Source: Deroplatys truncata
Taxonomy: Eukaryota > Arthropoda > Insecta > Mantodea > Mantidae
DNA length: 64,000 nt
Direction: 5' to 3'
Assembly (NCBI GenBank): GCA_030765065.1
Contig: CM060989.1
Location: 35,207,501-35,271,500, forward strand
Below the pieces are notes generated by a model. That model saw only the letters and a list, made by a program, of their open reading frames with translations, did not search any database and was not told the DNA's origin. Both the position numbers and the translations under genes were made by a program. This document shows positions 33,297-44,034 of the stretch, piece by piece (within the stretch, counting starts at the first letter, position 1; each line of letters opens with the position of its first letter).

Positions 33297-34984
33297 AAAA
33301 AAATCTGATGTATTACCTTCATATATGACTTTCTCTACCCTCTATCGTTTATTAGTGGGTATAGAAACTATTATTATGAAAGCTTATTTTTCTATCTACT
33401 CCATTTTAATCCAGCTTTTCACATAGCCACATTACACACTTCATTATAGATACAAATAGAACAACAATAGTCAAATGTTTAAGAACTGGACACTGTATGC
33501 TGGCCTTAAAATTCCATACTCTTTCCATGCAACAGTAAGAAACTGAATATTGACAGGAATTTAAAAGACTAAGTATTGAACAATTTAAACTATTAATAAT
33601 GGATATCTCAGAAATGGCTTATGCCTCAAAAAAAAAAAATTATTTTAAATAAATTGTGTGTTTTAAAGAGATCCACATTTTTTTTGTGGTAGTTTTATCT
33701 ATTGCTTAATGTTTGCCAGTTATACAAGATTACGCAAAATTCCTTCCAAACGAAGTGGAGTTTACAGGCTATTTCCACAAAATTCTAGACATGCTTTTTA
33801 TTTTTGTATGTAAATGTCTTAAATACGAGGTCTGTTCAAAAAATTCAGAACATTCGTAATTTCGTGCCAATGGAGTGTTGGAGCGAAATGCGGTTGGCAT
33901 CCTTGCACATGCCTGTGTTTAATGTGTAATTACCAGAAGTTTCATTATTGTATGTCTGTTAGTTATTGTTCAGTGCTGTATTGAGTAGAAGGTTGTGTCG
34001 CACAGTTTATGAATTTCGAGATGGCAGAGTTAGGACAAAGCGTCTGCATTAAATTTTGCGTGAAACTTAAGAATACCTTTACAGAGACACACCAAATGAT
34101 GCAGGAAGCCTATGGTGATGAGTGCTTAAGCTGTACTCGGTGTTATGAATGGTTTACGTGGTTTAAAAATGGCCGGATGGAAGTTAAAGATGACCTTTGT
34201 TCAGGACGCCCTTCGACATCTACTGATGATGCTCATGTCAGGAACATCAACTAAAATTGTGTGTGCCAATTGACTGACTATCGGAGACATGTTGCAATGC
34301 TGTGAAAAAATGTGAGAAGGAAACAGCCTGAAATGTGGCGAGACAATCCATGGCTCTTGTATTACGATAACACACCCGCACATTCATCCCTATTGGTTGC
34401 GACTATTGCACAAAAAACGATATTACTGTGCTGCCTCATCCTCCGTACTCTCAAGACCTGGCCCCTGTAGATTTTTTTTTTATTTCCAAAGTCGAAAACC
34501 CCATTGAAAGGACAAAGATTTGCAACGATAGACAAGATAAAAGAAAATTTGCAGACAGCGCTTCACACAATCCAAAAACAGATATACCAAGATTGCTTCT
34601 GGGAGCGGTGTATCAATTGTGGAGGAGAGTATTTCGAAGGAGACCATGCACAATAAGTAAAAGCTAAGCGTAGAAAAATGTTGTGGACAAAGTTCCGAAA
34701 TTTTTTGAACAGACCTCATATATGGTATTTTAATCAAAATTGTTAGAGCTGTTTTTGAGAAAATAAAAAGTTTTGAAAAACGTTCCATGTAAAGTGTAGT
34801 TTGAGGTGAGGGATTTTCTTTTAATCTTTTGTGTCATATCTTTGGAATGCTGAACCTGAATACCAAGTTGGTATTACGCATGCGCACACACGCATGTATT
34901 TCTGGTGAAATCTCGATATCAAATTTTTGAGTGGAATGCAATACCTTCTCTACCTCCTAAGTACATAATGGGAAATTAAAAATG
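33297..34984 (+). mobile_element. (CA)n-type short element, copy 3, split by mariner M3
   Basis: It starts AAAAAAATCTGATGTATTAC and carries family landmarks (GGTATAGAAACTATTATTATG, TTTAATCAAAATTGTTAGAGC, GTTCCATGTAAAGTGTAGTTT). The end is diverged. An 897-bp mariner occupies 33824-34720. Confidence 0.7.
33824..34720 (+). mobile_element. mariner M3, internally deleted
   Basis: Ends CGAGGTCTGTTCAAAAAATT and its complement AATTTTTTGAACAGACCTC lie at TA (33824-33825, 34719-34720). The N-terminal 80 codons are open (34009-34254): SVCIKFCVKLKNTFTETHQM and WFTWFKNGRMEVKDD, the DNA-binding half. After a gap the third catalytic region appears at about 34425-34475 as LPHPPYSQDLAPVDFFF, with S-Q-D in place of the usual S-P-D. 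The central domain is mostly deleted. It sits inside a (CA)n element. Confidence 0.82.
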
Positions 34985-35255
34985 AAAAAAAAATATATAT
35001 ATTATTCCTCAGAGTTACAAAGATAGCTTTGTTAATGAGTATTTTCAATCAGCTGTGGGATTTCACTTACATCAGACATTCTGAGTTGGCCTAACTTCCA
35101 TTTGTCCCTGCATGCAAAGTATTTGTAAACTGTAACAATTTCAATATTACACAATTTCTGCAACAAGGAATTCAATAATAAATACCATTACTAAAATATA
35201 TGATAAGCTAGAGCTAACACAAATGTTATACTTTAACACCAACTAAGTTTCGGCA

Positions 35256-35966
35256 AAAAGGCTGATTCAAAAGGTTGTGCATAAACCTGAGTTTATAGTT
35301 AGGAAAGGAACTTACAGTCTAGGTGGTCTAGGAAGCAATCTGGGTCAGTGCAAGCTTGGGAATGTCAGGAGCTACAATCAATTTATTTTGTACTCACATT
35401 TAGGTTAAGCAACAATCATGTTTACTAACAATTTTATTTTACAAAAGATGTTCAAACTAGCGACCACCACAGTGGTCTACATCTATGTAGAAAATTCTGG
35501 TGCATTCTACTAAGCACATAACGCACCTCATGAACCTCATAAATACTGCAAATATCCTGCTGAAAAGTGTTTCTTGGTTGGGAATTGGTGTCATGTAACA
35601 AGACTTTTGATATGCCCCACAAGAAGAAAACAAGAGGCGTCAGAGCAGGGGGAAGGGTGGCCATGCAATTGGACCTTCCCTTCCTATCCAGCACCTGGGA
35701 TAAGTTTACTATGTCACGTATATTGAGAAACAAGTGCAGGTGTTTTCTCTAATTGCATCAGCATCTGAATGGCTTCATCTATCGTCTGCAACACAATCAA
35801 ACCTCAGTGCAAAGTAAGCTTACATACACAGTGTTGTTGATGATATTGCTAAGCTTGCACTGACTCAGGATTGCTTCCTAAACCATTAGTTCCTGTCCTA
35901 AAGTTGCTGTATTTTGATCCCTGTATAAACTCCTTCAGTTCTTGAGCAACCTTTTGAATCACCCTG
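35256..35966 (-). mobile_element. DDE transposon remnant with long inverted ends
   Basis: The left end GCTGATTCAAAAGGTTGTGC... and the complemented right end GGGTGATTCAAAAGGTTGCT... align for about 100 bp (both with GGTTTAGGAAGCAATC- or GGTCTAGGAAGCAATC-like strings and GTCAGTGCAAGCTT). The minus strand between them encodes LPPALTPLVFFLWGISKV and SRMHQNFLHRCRPLW, the decayed C-terminus of a Tc1/mariner-superfamily transposase similar in class to 836-1412. The first two thirds are gone. Confidence 0.65.
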
Positions 35967-36142
35967 TATATGGACACAAGTATTCTATATTGCACTACTC
36001 TTTGTTGTGTATACTGTTGAATGAGATTATGTCTTATTCATTTTATATTTGAATTCTGCTCAAGTTAAGAGCTTTAAATACTTATTAGCTCAACTGTATT
36101 ATTTTATATCAAAATAAACTCTTTATTCATCATAATTCCGAA

Positions 36143-36597
36143 GGGCAGTATTCATAGTCGATTTTGGTCCAGACCAACTTGCTACTTGCTACAACCAATT
36201 TGTTTTCAGTAATATCCATCATTTTTTGTATTAAGGAAAACAGGCATTTTCCTCCTCCGACCATTTTAATGCATGTTCCTTGCATTAAAATGGAGGGAAA
36301 TGCCTGGTAACTACTTTTTGCTGAGGGCGAGGAGTGAGCACTGAACTGATGAAAAAAAAAATCACAGAAAAGTTAAAAACTAGGGAGTAATAGTGGTTAA
36401 TTTACTACTCTGTGGAAGTCGCGCATGTGCAGAACTACCTTTCTTCGTCATGTAACATTTTCTCCTTGTAATTCATGGCTTTTCTTGGTCCGAGATTTTT
36501 TATCATCTATGAATATCAAAAACTTGGTCGGCCTTTGGTCCGGACCAAATGAGTCTGGAGATAGTCCAGACCAATGTGAAATCTATGATTACAGCCC
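36143..36597. mobile_element. MITE with GGGC...GCCC inverted ends
   Basis: Left GGGCAGTATTCATAGTCGAT and complemented right GGGCTGTAATCATAGATTTC, both followed by GGTCCAGACC-like or GGTCTGGAC blocks. It is 455 bp with no coding sequence. The ends resemble other GGGC-type Harbinger MITEs; flanking three-base repeats are imperfect. Confidence 0.55.
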
Positions 36598-36635
36598 TAA
36601 GATACTGCCCACTGTAATACAGTTGCTCTCCTTAA

Positions 36636-38193
36636 CCCTTTCACTGCCAAGCTTAAATGCCCTGCTACTGCCAGCCCTAAGTAAGGAGAAACATAAGGTT
36701 TTTAACAAAGGTTTCCACTTTCCTCAATTTTGAAGCTGTTGAGTTAAGACTTTTTGCAGTTGCTCTTGAATTATTGTTTTACATTTCCATACATTTTTGA
36801 GGATGCTACACAAGTCCTCATGTATTAAAAAAATCTAAAACATTAATTTTGATTTTTTACCATTATTGTCAGACACTAATCGAAATATCACTATAACTCC
36901 ATATTTCTCCATATATTCAGATACATACATAATTCACTCAATTTTTTTACTACTACTAATAACCAGCATAAAAGCAACTGGTCTCCAGCGGTTACTTACT
37001 AATATCCAGTACTATATTTCCTTCATTTACCTTTTTATTTATTAAAATCATCTACCTTTTTATATTCATATATATATAATTATTTTATAACACATTTATT
37101 TTATAATTTGTATTTTCCTTTCCTACTATCTGGATACTAATACATTAATTATGCTATTCTAGTTGCTTGAGATAGAATCATATACACTTAACACCCTGGT
37201 TGTTTGTGTATATGTACCCTTCATTTTACTATATACATTTTCCAAAACTAGCAATTTAAATTACTCTCCTCATCTATAATTTACCTATATCATCACTTCT
37301 GTTATTATAATCCTCTTTTTCTTTACTGATTTTCCTCCACCATTTCTCTCTTACCTTCCCTGTATATTTACCTAATTGTATAAAAAATTCTTTCTTATTG
37401 TTTCCAAAGAGTTTTAAAAACAATATCTCTATCTGTAATTTATCCCACTTCCTATTCCATATTTCCTCTCTCTAAACCTTGGTTTCTGCACATTCTATTA
37501 TACAGTATAAATTTTTATCTACACTTCCACATAGTGGGCACAGTTCTTTGTCAACTTTTAAACCCCTTAACAACATGACTCCTGTTCTTGCCCATGCCAG
37601 GTCCTCTCTTTCCATTTTGTCACAAACATCAATATATTTTTCTCTTCCCCAATCTTTTTTCAAGTTCAGATAATATATCAGGGTTCTCTTATCCCTTAGA
37701 CTACCATATATTTCCTGTTTCTCATTGTCATCAACCCTGGATATCACTTTGTTCCATACATTTTGTCCCCTCGTCTGAATATTGGCTGGCTCGCACAATC
37801 CCACTTCCCTCATAATTTCCTTTAATTGAGATAACCAACTTCTTTGCCAGCTTGTTTCACTATAACTATTGCTTTCCAGCAATGCTGGCTCAAGTTCCTC
37901 CTCTGACAATGACTTTTTGTTGCAGTATGCCATTCTGTGATGCATAGTATGCAAAAACCCACAAGAAAACACAAGCCTGGCATGAATTCGCAAAGAAAAA
38001 TTAAATAAACAGGAAAAATGCTACCAACATGTAGTTTAAATACCGTAGCTAGAGGTGTGCACAATTATGGCTTCTGTTATATACATTATGAATTATTTGA
38101 ATGTAAAAACCAAACTCTGTCAGATCGGATCGACTCTTGGCAATTACATACACAAATTGCATTAGCTTATATAGGATCTTGGCACTGAAAGGG
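36636..38193. mobile_element. piggyBac-like TTAA element hosting a LINE
   Basis: TTAA at 36632-36635 and 38194-38197 borders inverted ends CCCTTTCACTGCCAAG and CCCTTTCAGTGCCAAG. TTAA duplication with CCC-starting ends is the piggyBac signature. No piggyBac transposase was recognised. Most of the interior (about 36945-38000) is a minus-oriented LINE fragment, so the original element was a short non-autonomous one. Confidence 0.6.
36945..38000 (-). mobile_element. LINE 3' fragment with C-terminal zinc knuckle
   Basis: A minus-strand open frame at 37472-37993 reads LIYYLNLKKDWGREKYIDVC, then EREDLAWARTGVMLLRGLKV and CPLCGSVDKNLYCIIEC at its end. This is the same C-terminal architecture as the LINEs at 16509 and 38930. 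Downstream AT-rich sequence to about 36945 is the likely 3' UTR. No reverse-transcriptase motifs are present, so it is 5' truncated. Confidence 0.7.
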
Positions 38194-38329
38194 TTAAGAC
38201 AGCTTTATACTTTGTTTTTAAAAATCATACCATATATTTGAAAAACCTGTATTCATAGGGATAAGGTTGGTATCTGATGTTAAGCAGCTTCTCATTATTT
38301 TACCTGTTGCTCAGTTTTCATTAACTCAC

Positions 38330-38636
38330 CTTGCACAACTGACATAGCGTTCTCTGGAGTATATGCCACTCTTAGAAGACTCCTGTCACCTTCTAAGATG
38401 AATATCTCATCCTTATTTACAGACACATCCTGTACACTACGCAGTTCTGCAACAGTGGCCACTACGCTGATGTTGGCAGGATTCAACACATATATGCAGT
38501 TACTGCTGTAAGTGACAAGAAGGTTTTCTCGAAAGACAAGCAGAGGACCAAATTGATGATCTGTGCGAGACTGTACGATATGTGGCTGAGCAGGGTTGAT
38601 AAGTGGCACCCGTGCATGATTACTTGATAAAGCATC
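38330..38636 (-). CDS. TECPR2: TECPR2 exon, end of the WD-repeat propeller
   Basis: A 307-bp exon: acceptor TTGTTGCAG before GATGCTTTATC (phase 0), donor GTGCAAG/gtgagt (phase 1). It encodes DALSSNHARVPLIN, GPLLVFRENLLVTYSSNCIY and DEIFILEGDRSLLRVAYTPE, closely matching the vertebrate segment in which W-N-E-Y-S-I-Y-L-L and N-E-I-F-F-L-K-G-D-R-N occupy the same places. A downstream alternative donor (CAACAG/gtaaaa) would break the phase with the next exon, so the consensus gtgagt site was chosen. Confidence 0.93.
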
Positions 38637-38929
38637 CTGCAACAAGATTACAGCTGCTATAAACATAAGCTACTCTTCTTATTACTAAACAAAAATCTTA
38701 CTTTACTCTCAAATAGATTTTAGGAATGCATGTATACCTGGCGTGGAAATTATGATAAAACTGTAATACCAATGAAGTGGTGTGATGCTTCACTTGAAAG
38801 TCTATACCATCCTTATTTCCTCTAAGAACAATGTAATCACAGAAAATAACAAACATCAAAGCTAAGTTCAGAACACATATAATGAAGGGACAATATATTT
38901 TATTTATGCTAAGCTATATACAGGTGAAT

Positions 38930-41410
38930 ATGTCCAGTGTTCAGCCCTGGTTCTTTACCGGTCATACTCATATTTTACGATAGTTTATTAATTCTAGTTT
39001 ATTACTCCATTTGTCTATTTACTGTCCATATCCATTTATTTCTCACTTTGTATAAAAATTGTTCCATCTTCTTACTGTCTCTTTTAAACATGTCAACTAA
39101 CGCTACATTTCTATTTTAAACCATTTCTTATTGATATACTCTTTTCTCCACACTTCAGTTCCCCTACAATCAAATAAAATGTGTTCCACATCCTCCTTTC
39201 TGCCACATATAGGACATTGATTTTGTGAAATACCTTTCCTTAAGCCTTTTAATCTTCATACACCTGCTTTCAGCCATGCGATACCTTCCCGCTCCTCTTT
39301 ATTTGTCACTTCTATATATTTTTCCCTTCCCCATGAATCTTTCATTGGTATAAGAAGACTAAAGATCTCATGTCAGTTATCTCACTGAATATTTTTTGTA
39401 TTTCTATGTCCTCAAATCTATTTCTTGCCAACTTCCAGAAACTATTCACATTATTTTCTCTTCTTCTCCACATTTCCCCTAACCCACTGCTTTCCAAGTT
39501 ATTTCTGAGACAGTCTACCCATCCCTTATTCTTTAAACTTCTCTCTTGATATAGTAGACACAATTTCAATATTCTATACTAACATTTCAATGCCCTTTCC
39601 ATAATCTTTCCTTTGCTTGGCACTCTACCCAGCTCTATTTGTGCTACCTGTCTAGCAGTTGCATTTGGTAGCCCAAGTATTTCTTTGCAAAATTTCCTAT
39701 GCACCTCATCTATGACTTACCATCCTCCTTCTAATCCCCATACTTCTATCCCATATAGCATTTTTGCCTCAACCACCATATTGTATACTTTTTCTAACCA
39801 TCTAATATTTATATTAGGTACTTTGTATTTGCACCTTCTTATAGCAGATAGAGCTCCTTTTCCTTTTCCGAATGCAAATTTCTTTTGTTTATTCCAAATG
39901 CCCCCACTGTCTATTTTAACTCCTAGATAAATACATTCTCTCACTACCCTGTACTTTTTTACTTTCTCTACTACGTATAGTAAGTAGGGGAAGTATTGCA
40001 TTCCACCCAAAAATTCGATACCGAGATTTCACCGGAAATACATGTTTTGAGACCTCCTGAATCCAAAAAAAGCATTTTTGGAAACATGTCCGTGTGTGTG
40101 TCTGTGTGTGTGTGTGTCTGTGTGTGTGTCTGTGAACAGCATAACTCAAAAACGAACAGTCGGATAAGCACCAAACTTGGTATTTAGGTTCAGTATCTTC
40201 CAGAGATGCGACACGAAGGTTTTCAAGAAAATCCCCCCACCCCAGACTACCCTTTACATGGAAGATTTTTCGAAAATTTTAATTTTCTCAAAAATGGCTC
40301 TAACGATTTTGATGAAAATATCATATGTTTAAGATAATGTCATGAGAAATGAAATGTATATCTCGAATTTTCTGGGAATGTCTCCAAAAGTATTCTTCAT
40401 TGTGAACGACTTTTGCATAACTGGTAAACCATAAGAGATAGACAAAATTTTACTACACAAAAAATGTAGATCGCGTTAAAATACACAACTTATGTCATAT
40501 ACATTTCTTTTGTTGAGTGAACCGTTTTCGAGATATTGCTTGTTATTTCCTTAAATTTTACAATACTTATACTTTTTCTCACATTCGTTATTCATTTTTT
40601 TTATGTCCTGGACATGCAAAGAGAATGGAATGCGCCACATAGCAACCAGCGTTAAAATATTTGACTATCGCTTAAAAGCTACCATATTTCCCTTGCATCT
40701 ACAAGAAAATTACCAATAAGATTGACATCTCGATATCTCGATTAACATGAACCATATGGAGAATAAGCGTTTGTAAAATTAGATTGTACAAGAGTAGAGA
40801 AAGTCATGTGAGTGTAACACATCAGATTTTTTTTATTCTTTCATACTTGCTCAATTCCCCCCCCCCCTTTTTGAACAATACAATCTGCATCTTTTCCTGG
40901 TTCACTTTTAAACTCCATTCTTTACAGTAATTATTTAATGCTTGCAAAGATTGTTTTAGGCCATTCACTGTAATTGCACCTATAACCGTATCATCTGCAA
41001 ACAGTAGTCTTGGAATTTGAATATTACTAATTATTGGCTTAGAGTTGTTATTTCTCCCAATTTCCATTAATACATCATCTATATATAAATTAAATAGGAC
41101 TGGATTTAACTTGCATCCTTGTCTAAGACCTTTCTTTTGTTGGATTTCTCTTGTTACAACCCCTTCCTCCACTCTTATACAAAAGGTATTTTCCTTATGT
41201 AATGCTCTAAGGGTGTACACCATTTGTTTACTCACTCCTTTAATCAATAACTTATGCCACCACAATTGAAGCTCTATCCGATCATAAGCTTTTTCTAGAT
41301 CCACAAATGCCATGTATAAATTTTCTCTTTTGCCTTTCAAATATTTATCTACCAGTGTTTTTATAATAAATGAATTATCGACTGTCCTCCCTTTTCTAAA
41401 GCCCATCTGA
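38930..41410 (-). mobile_element. LINE with reverse transcriptase core, split by a (CA)n element
   Basis: Minus-strand frames in order: 41406-40822 with FVDLEKAYDRI (RT motif A), KKGLRQGCKLNPVLFNLYID (motif B) and LLFADDTV (catalytic F-A-D-D). The (CA)n element follows (39956-40834). The coding then resumes with CIYLGVKIDSGGIWN and EAKMLYGIEVWGLEGGW (about 39930-39720), then LCLLYQERSLKNKGWVDCLR (39569-39342). Finally a frame near 39240-39150 reads GISQNQCPICGRKEDVEHIL, the C-terminal knuckle. It is a non-LTR element of the same family as 16509-17913. The catalytic residues are intact but the frame is broken several times and the 5' end is missing. Confidence 0.85.
39956..40834 (-). mobile_element. 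(CA)n-containing short element, copy 4
   Basis: Full-length reverse copy: the plus strand starts TTACTTTCTCTACTACGTAT, carries (GT)n at 40091-40134, and ends AGTCATGTGAGTGTAACACA. It interrupts the reverse-transcriptase gene of a LINE between the Y-E-R-I-K-K-I and K-K-Y-R-V-V codons. Confidence 0.85.
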
Positions 41411-41529
41411 AATTCCGAAAAAAGGATAATAAATGGTAGACTCGCAATTATTGGAGATAATTGGGTTCCAGACTACCTCAGTTACAAAAGAACTTGGATA
41501 ATATGCTAATAGGTCTAAAATAATGAAAA

Positions 41530-41685
41530 AATTAGTAATTATTAAGTCGATTGTAACACTACATCACTTCATGATGGTAGATTGAGCCACATTTTTTAAC
41601 ACTCACCTTCACTAATTAAATGTTGTATAAAATAGAAACGTTTTCGAGGGCATTTGTCTTCATTGTCAGCGACTGGATGATTCAG
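41530..41685 (-). mobile_element. PLE 3'-end fragments, lineages gamma and beta
   Basis: 41530-41568 (TTAGTAATTATTAAGTCGAT, CACTACATCACTT) matches the extreme end of the gamma PLE at 44105. From about 41571 to 41682, reverse-complemented, the sequence matches the beta 3' end: CTGACAATGAAGACAAATGC, CTCGAAAACG, then ACTAATTAAATG and GGCTCAATCTACCATCA in the order expected. Here the core reads CTGACAA rather than CTGACGA. A short direct repeat ACTTCATGATG recurs at about 41940. Confidence 0.6.
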
Positions 41686-41903
41686 CTTACAGCAATACAT
41701 GAACACATTAGGAAACTTGAAGAAATAAGAAAGGAATTCAAAGTCCAAGAATTCCTTATCAAAGCAAACAGTACATCAGACACTTCTAAAACAACCAGAG
41801 TTGCTTCAAGAAGAAATCCACAGCAGTACAGGCAACTGTATTTTGAAATTACAGATAACATCTTACTTCAGCTTCGTATAAGATTTGGAGACATTCAGTA
41901 GTT
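41686..41903 (+). pseudogene. hAT-type transposase fragment
   Basis: An open stretch reads IHEHIRKLEEIRKEFKVQEF, then SRRNPQQYRQLYFEITDNIL and LQLRIRFGDIQ before a stop. The Q-Y-x-x-x-x-F-E-I-T-D-N-x-L-x-x-L-R-I-R-F pattern resembles the segment before the dimerisation domain of hAT transposases (ZMYM/KRBA2-like proteins). It is short, and no ends were found. Confidence 0.5.
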
Positions 41904-42224
41904 AAAGAGTTCCTTCAATTAGGAGATTCATGCCCCAGTTACTTCATGATGTAGATTACTTACTGACAATTGCCTGGCATCTCATGGTCAACATAACAGA
42001 TTTCAACTATTGTACATTTTAAACACTGTATAAAACACATATTCCTTTCTTTAATGAAATAAGGATTTCATTTCATTTTATTTCATCCTTTAAGTTTACA
42101 TACATAGGATACATCATCTGATAAAAATATACATGAGGATGTATATTTACATTACTTAGAAGTCGAACATGTCATATATTCAGAGTTTCTTGAAACATTG
42201 GAAGTTACACACAGTGAAGCATTC

Positions 42225-43475
42225 AAATATATTGAAGAAAGAGTGAGTCGACTCAAGATACTCTTTGCTCCACTTACTACATATTACATGCAGGACATGT
42301 TTCACGAGGCATTCCCCACATCTTCCGCTGCTATGTGTCGACTGACTTCAGAGTAGGATTCCGGTTCTCTGGTGCCATCTGTTGACCGATTGATGAACTT
42401 AGTGATGAGATCTCTTCCCGGTGGTATTTCAAAGTTCATCAGTTGCTCTTGGAACTTTTTGATGTATATTTTCTCCCACAAGCTTAATTCTAGTGGTTTC
42501 TTGACATACTTTAGTAGTTTTGCTTCCTTTACTACTGTGTGGTTCTCTTTCCAAAAATGGTTCGCTACAGCAGACCTTTCCAACTGTTTATATCTGATGT
42601 TGCAGTAGTGTTCCTCTTGGTCTTCCGTATGTATATTTTGTCACAATCTTTGCAGTTTATCTGATATATACCTTGTTTCTTTTCATGTGGAACACTATTA
42701 GTAGTGCTAGATTTTAACATCTTTCCTAAGCTGAATTTATTGTATGGTGCCAGGGTTATCTTGTATTTCTTGAAAGTCTTCTGGAATTTGTGGAAGGCCC
42801 AAGGGTGGAAAGCAATTCTCTTGTATCTCCAGATACGACTCTTGCACCAGTTGAGGAAAATTGGAGATACAAGAGAATTGCCTTCCACCCTTGGGCCTTC
42901 CACAAATTCCAGAAGACTTTCAAGAAATACAAGATAACCCTGGCACCATACAATAAATTCAGTTTAGGAAAGATGTTAAAATCTAGCACTACTAATAGTA
43001 TTCCACATGAAAAGAAACAAGGTATATATCAGATAAACTGCAAAGATTGTGACAAAATATACATAGGGAAGACCAAGAGGAACATCAGAACCAGGCTAAA
43101 GGAACACTACTGCAACATCAGATAGAAACAGAAAGGTATGCTGTAGCGAACCATTTTTGGAAAGAGAACCACACAGTAGAAACAGAAGCAAAATTACTAT
43201 AGTACGTCAAGAAACCGCTAGAATTAAGCTTGTGGGAGAAAATATATATCAAAAAGTTCCAAGAGCAACTGATGAACTTTGAAATACCACCGGGAAGAGA
43301 TCTCATCACTATGTTCATCAATCGGTCAACAGATGGCACCAGAGAACTGGAATCCTACTCCGAAGTCAGTCGACGTATAGCAGCGGAAGATGTGGGGAAT
43401 GCCTCACGAAACATGTCCTGCATGTAATACGTAGTAAGTAGAGCAAAGAGTATCTTGAGTCGACTCACTTTTCTT
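42225..43475. mobile_element. Penelope-like element, lineage delta: inverted GIY-YIG dimer
   Basis: The left arm (about 42225-42840, minus) and right arm (about 42850-43475, plus) are near-perfect inverted copies of the same 3' half. Both encode FHPWAFHKFQKTFKKYKITL, KKQGIYQINCKDC (GIY) and K-I-Y-I-x-K-T-K-R-N. The right arm has intact Y-I-G-K-T-K; the left has Y-I-R-K. ELSLWEKIYIKKFQEQLMNF and the end CATGTCCTGCATGTAATACG follow. No reverse-transcriptase codons remain. The dimer centre is near 42840-42850. Outside both arms an ATATTGAAGAAA-type string is also inverted. Confidence 0.85.
43384..43440 (+). ncRNA. degenerate hammerhead-like motif, PLE delta
   Basis: CGGAAGA (43384-43390) stands where CTGANGA is expected, followed by T, helix II GTGGGG/CCTCAC (43392-43397, 43402-43407), and GAAAC. 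The core U4 position is replaced by G, so activity is unlikely. A mirrored copy lies in the left arm near 42297-42330. Confidence 0.4.
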
Positions 43476-43482
43476 CAATATG

Positions 43483-43857
43483 TCATATATTATTTACATT
43501 TTTATACCCATTGGTACTATAAAAAAATTGCTCTGTTAGGTATCTTTTTATATACTTAATATTGCATTGTTTTATTTCTTTAGGTAGACTATTATACATT
43601 TCTTTCCCAATATTTTCAATAGCTCTATTATTAAGAGTGTCCCTAAGTGTGGTCCTAAAATAATCTGTTTTGTTTCTCACATCATATGAATGTACATTAC
43701 AATTTTTTATATATATATTTCCTTCTCTTATATATTTTATACTTTCATAAATATATATGCATGGAACAGTTACAATATTCAGACTCTTAAATGAAGATCT
43801 GTAACTAGTTGTTTCAATATCTGCAATAATTCTAATGACCTTCTTCTGTAATTTCAA
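43483..43857 (-). mobile_element. LINE ORF2 C-terminal fragment (second type)
   Basis: Minus-strand open frame of 124 codons: KLQKKVIRIIADIETTSYRS, FKSLNIVTVPCIYIYESIKY, LRDTLNNRAIENIGKEMYNS, then a stop. The Q-K-K-x-I-R-I-I and L-x-I-x-x-x-x-x-x-Y-I-Y-E pattern is the region after reverse transcriptase in non-LTR elements. It ends 42 bp from the TECPR2 exon at 43899. Confidence 0.7.
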
Positions 43858-43898
43858 AATTGTTGAAATGTTATTAGTTGAAATTGTGGCATTTATAC

Positions 43899-44034
43899 CT
43901 TATATATTAGTGTTTGTTGCACCACGCCACTTTTGTCTGCCAGCCACAACCTCAGACCAGGGCGACTGGCATACAGTACCAGTTCTTGGGGACGTCCTGA
44001 ACCAAGACAGAATGTTGCTCCAAGCCTACCCAAA
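43899..44034 (-). CDS. TECPR2: TECPR2 exon, WD propeller
   Basis: A 136-bp exon found by looking for the segment missing between two recognised exons. Acceptor TTTTTCAG before TTTGGG (the first T completes the Ser codon begun in the previous exon), donor ATAAG/gtataa (phase 0). It encodes LGRLGATFCLGSGRPQELVL and YASRPGLRLWLADKSGVV and ends LIYK. The Y-A-S-R-P-G-L-R-L-W string is identical to vertebrate TECPR2. It is wedged between a LINE fragment and a PLE, and the donor departs from consensus at +4 to +6. Confidence 0.93.

Noticed and set aside
38295-38335. Alternative splice donor CAACAG/gtaaaa for the 38330-38636 exon
   Set aside because: It leaves phase 0, which conflicts with the phase-1 acceptor at 30120; the gtgagt donor fits both.
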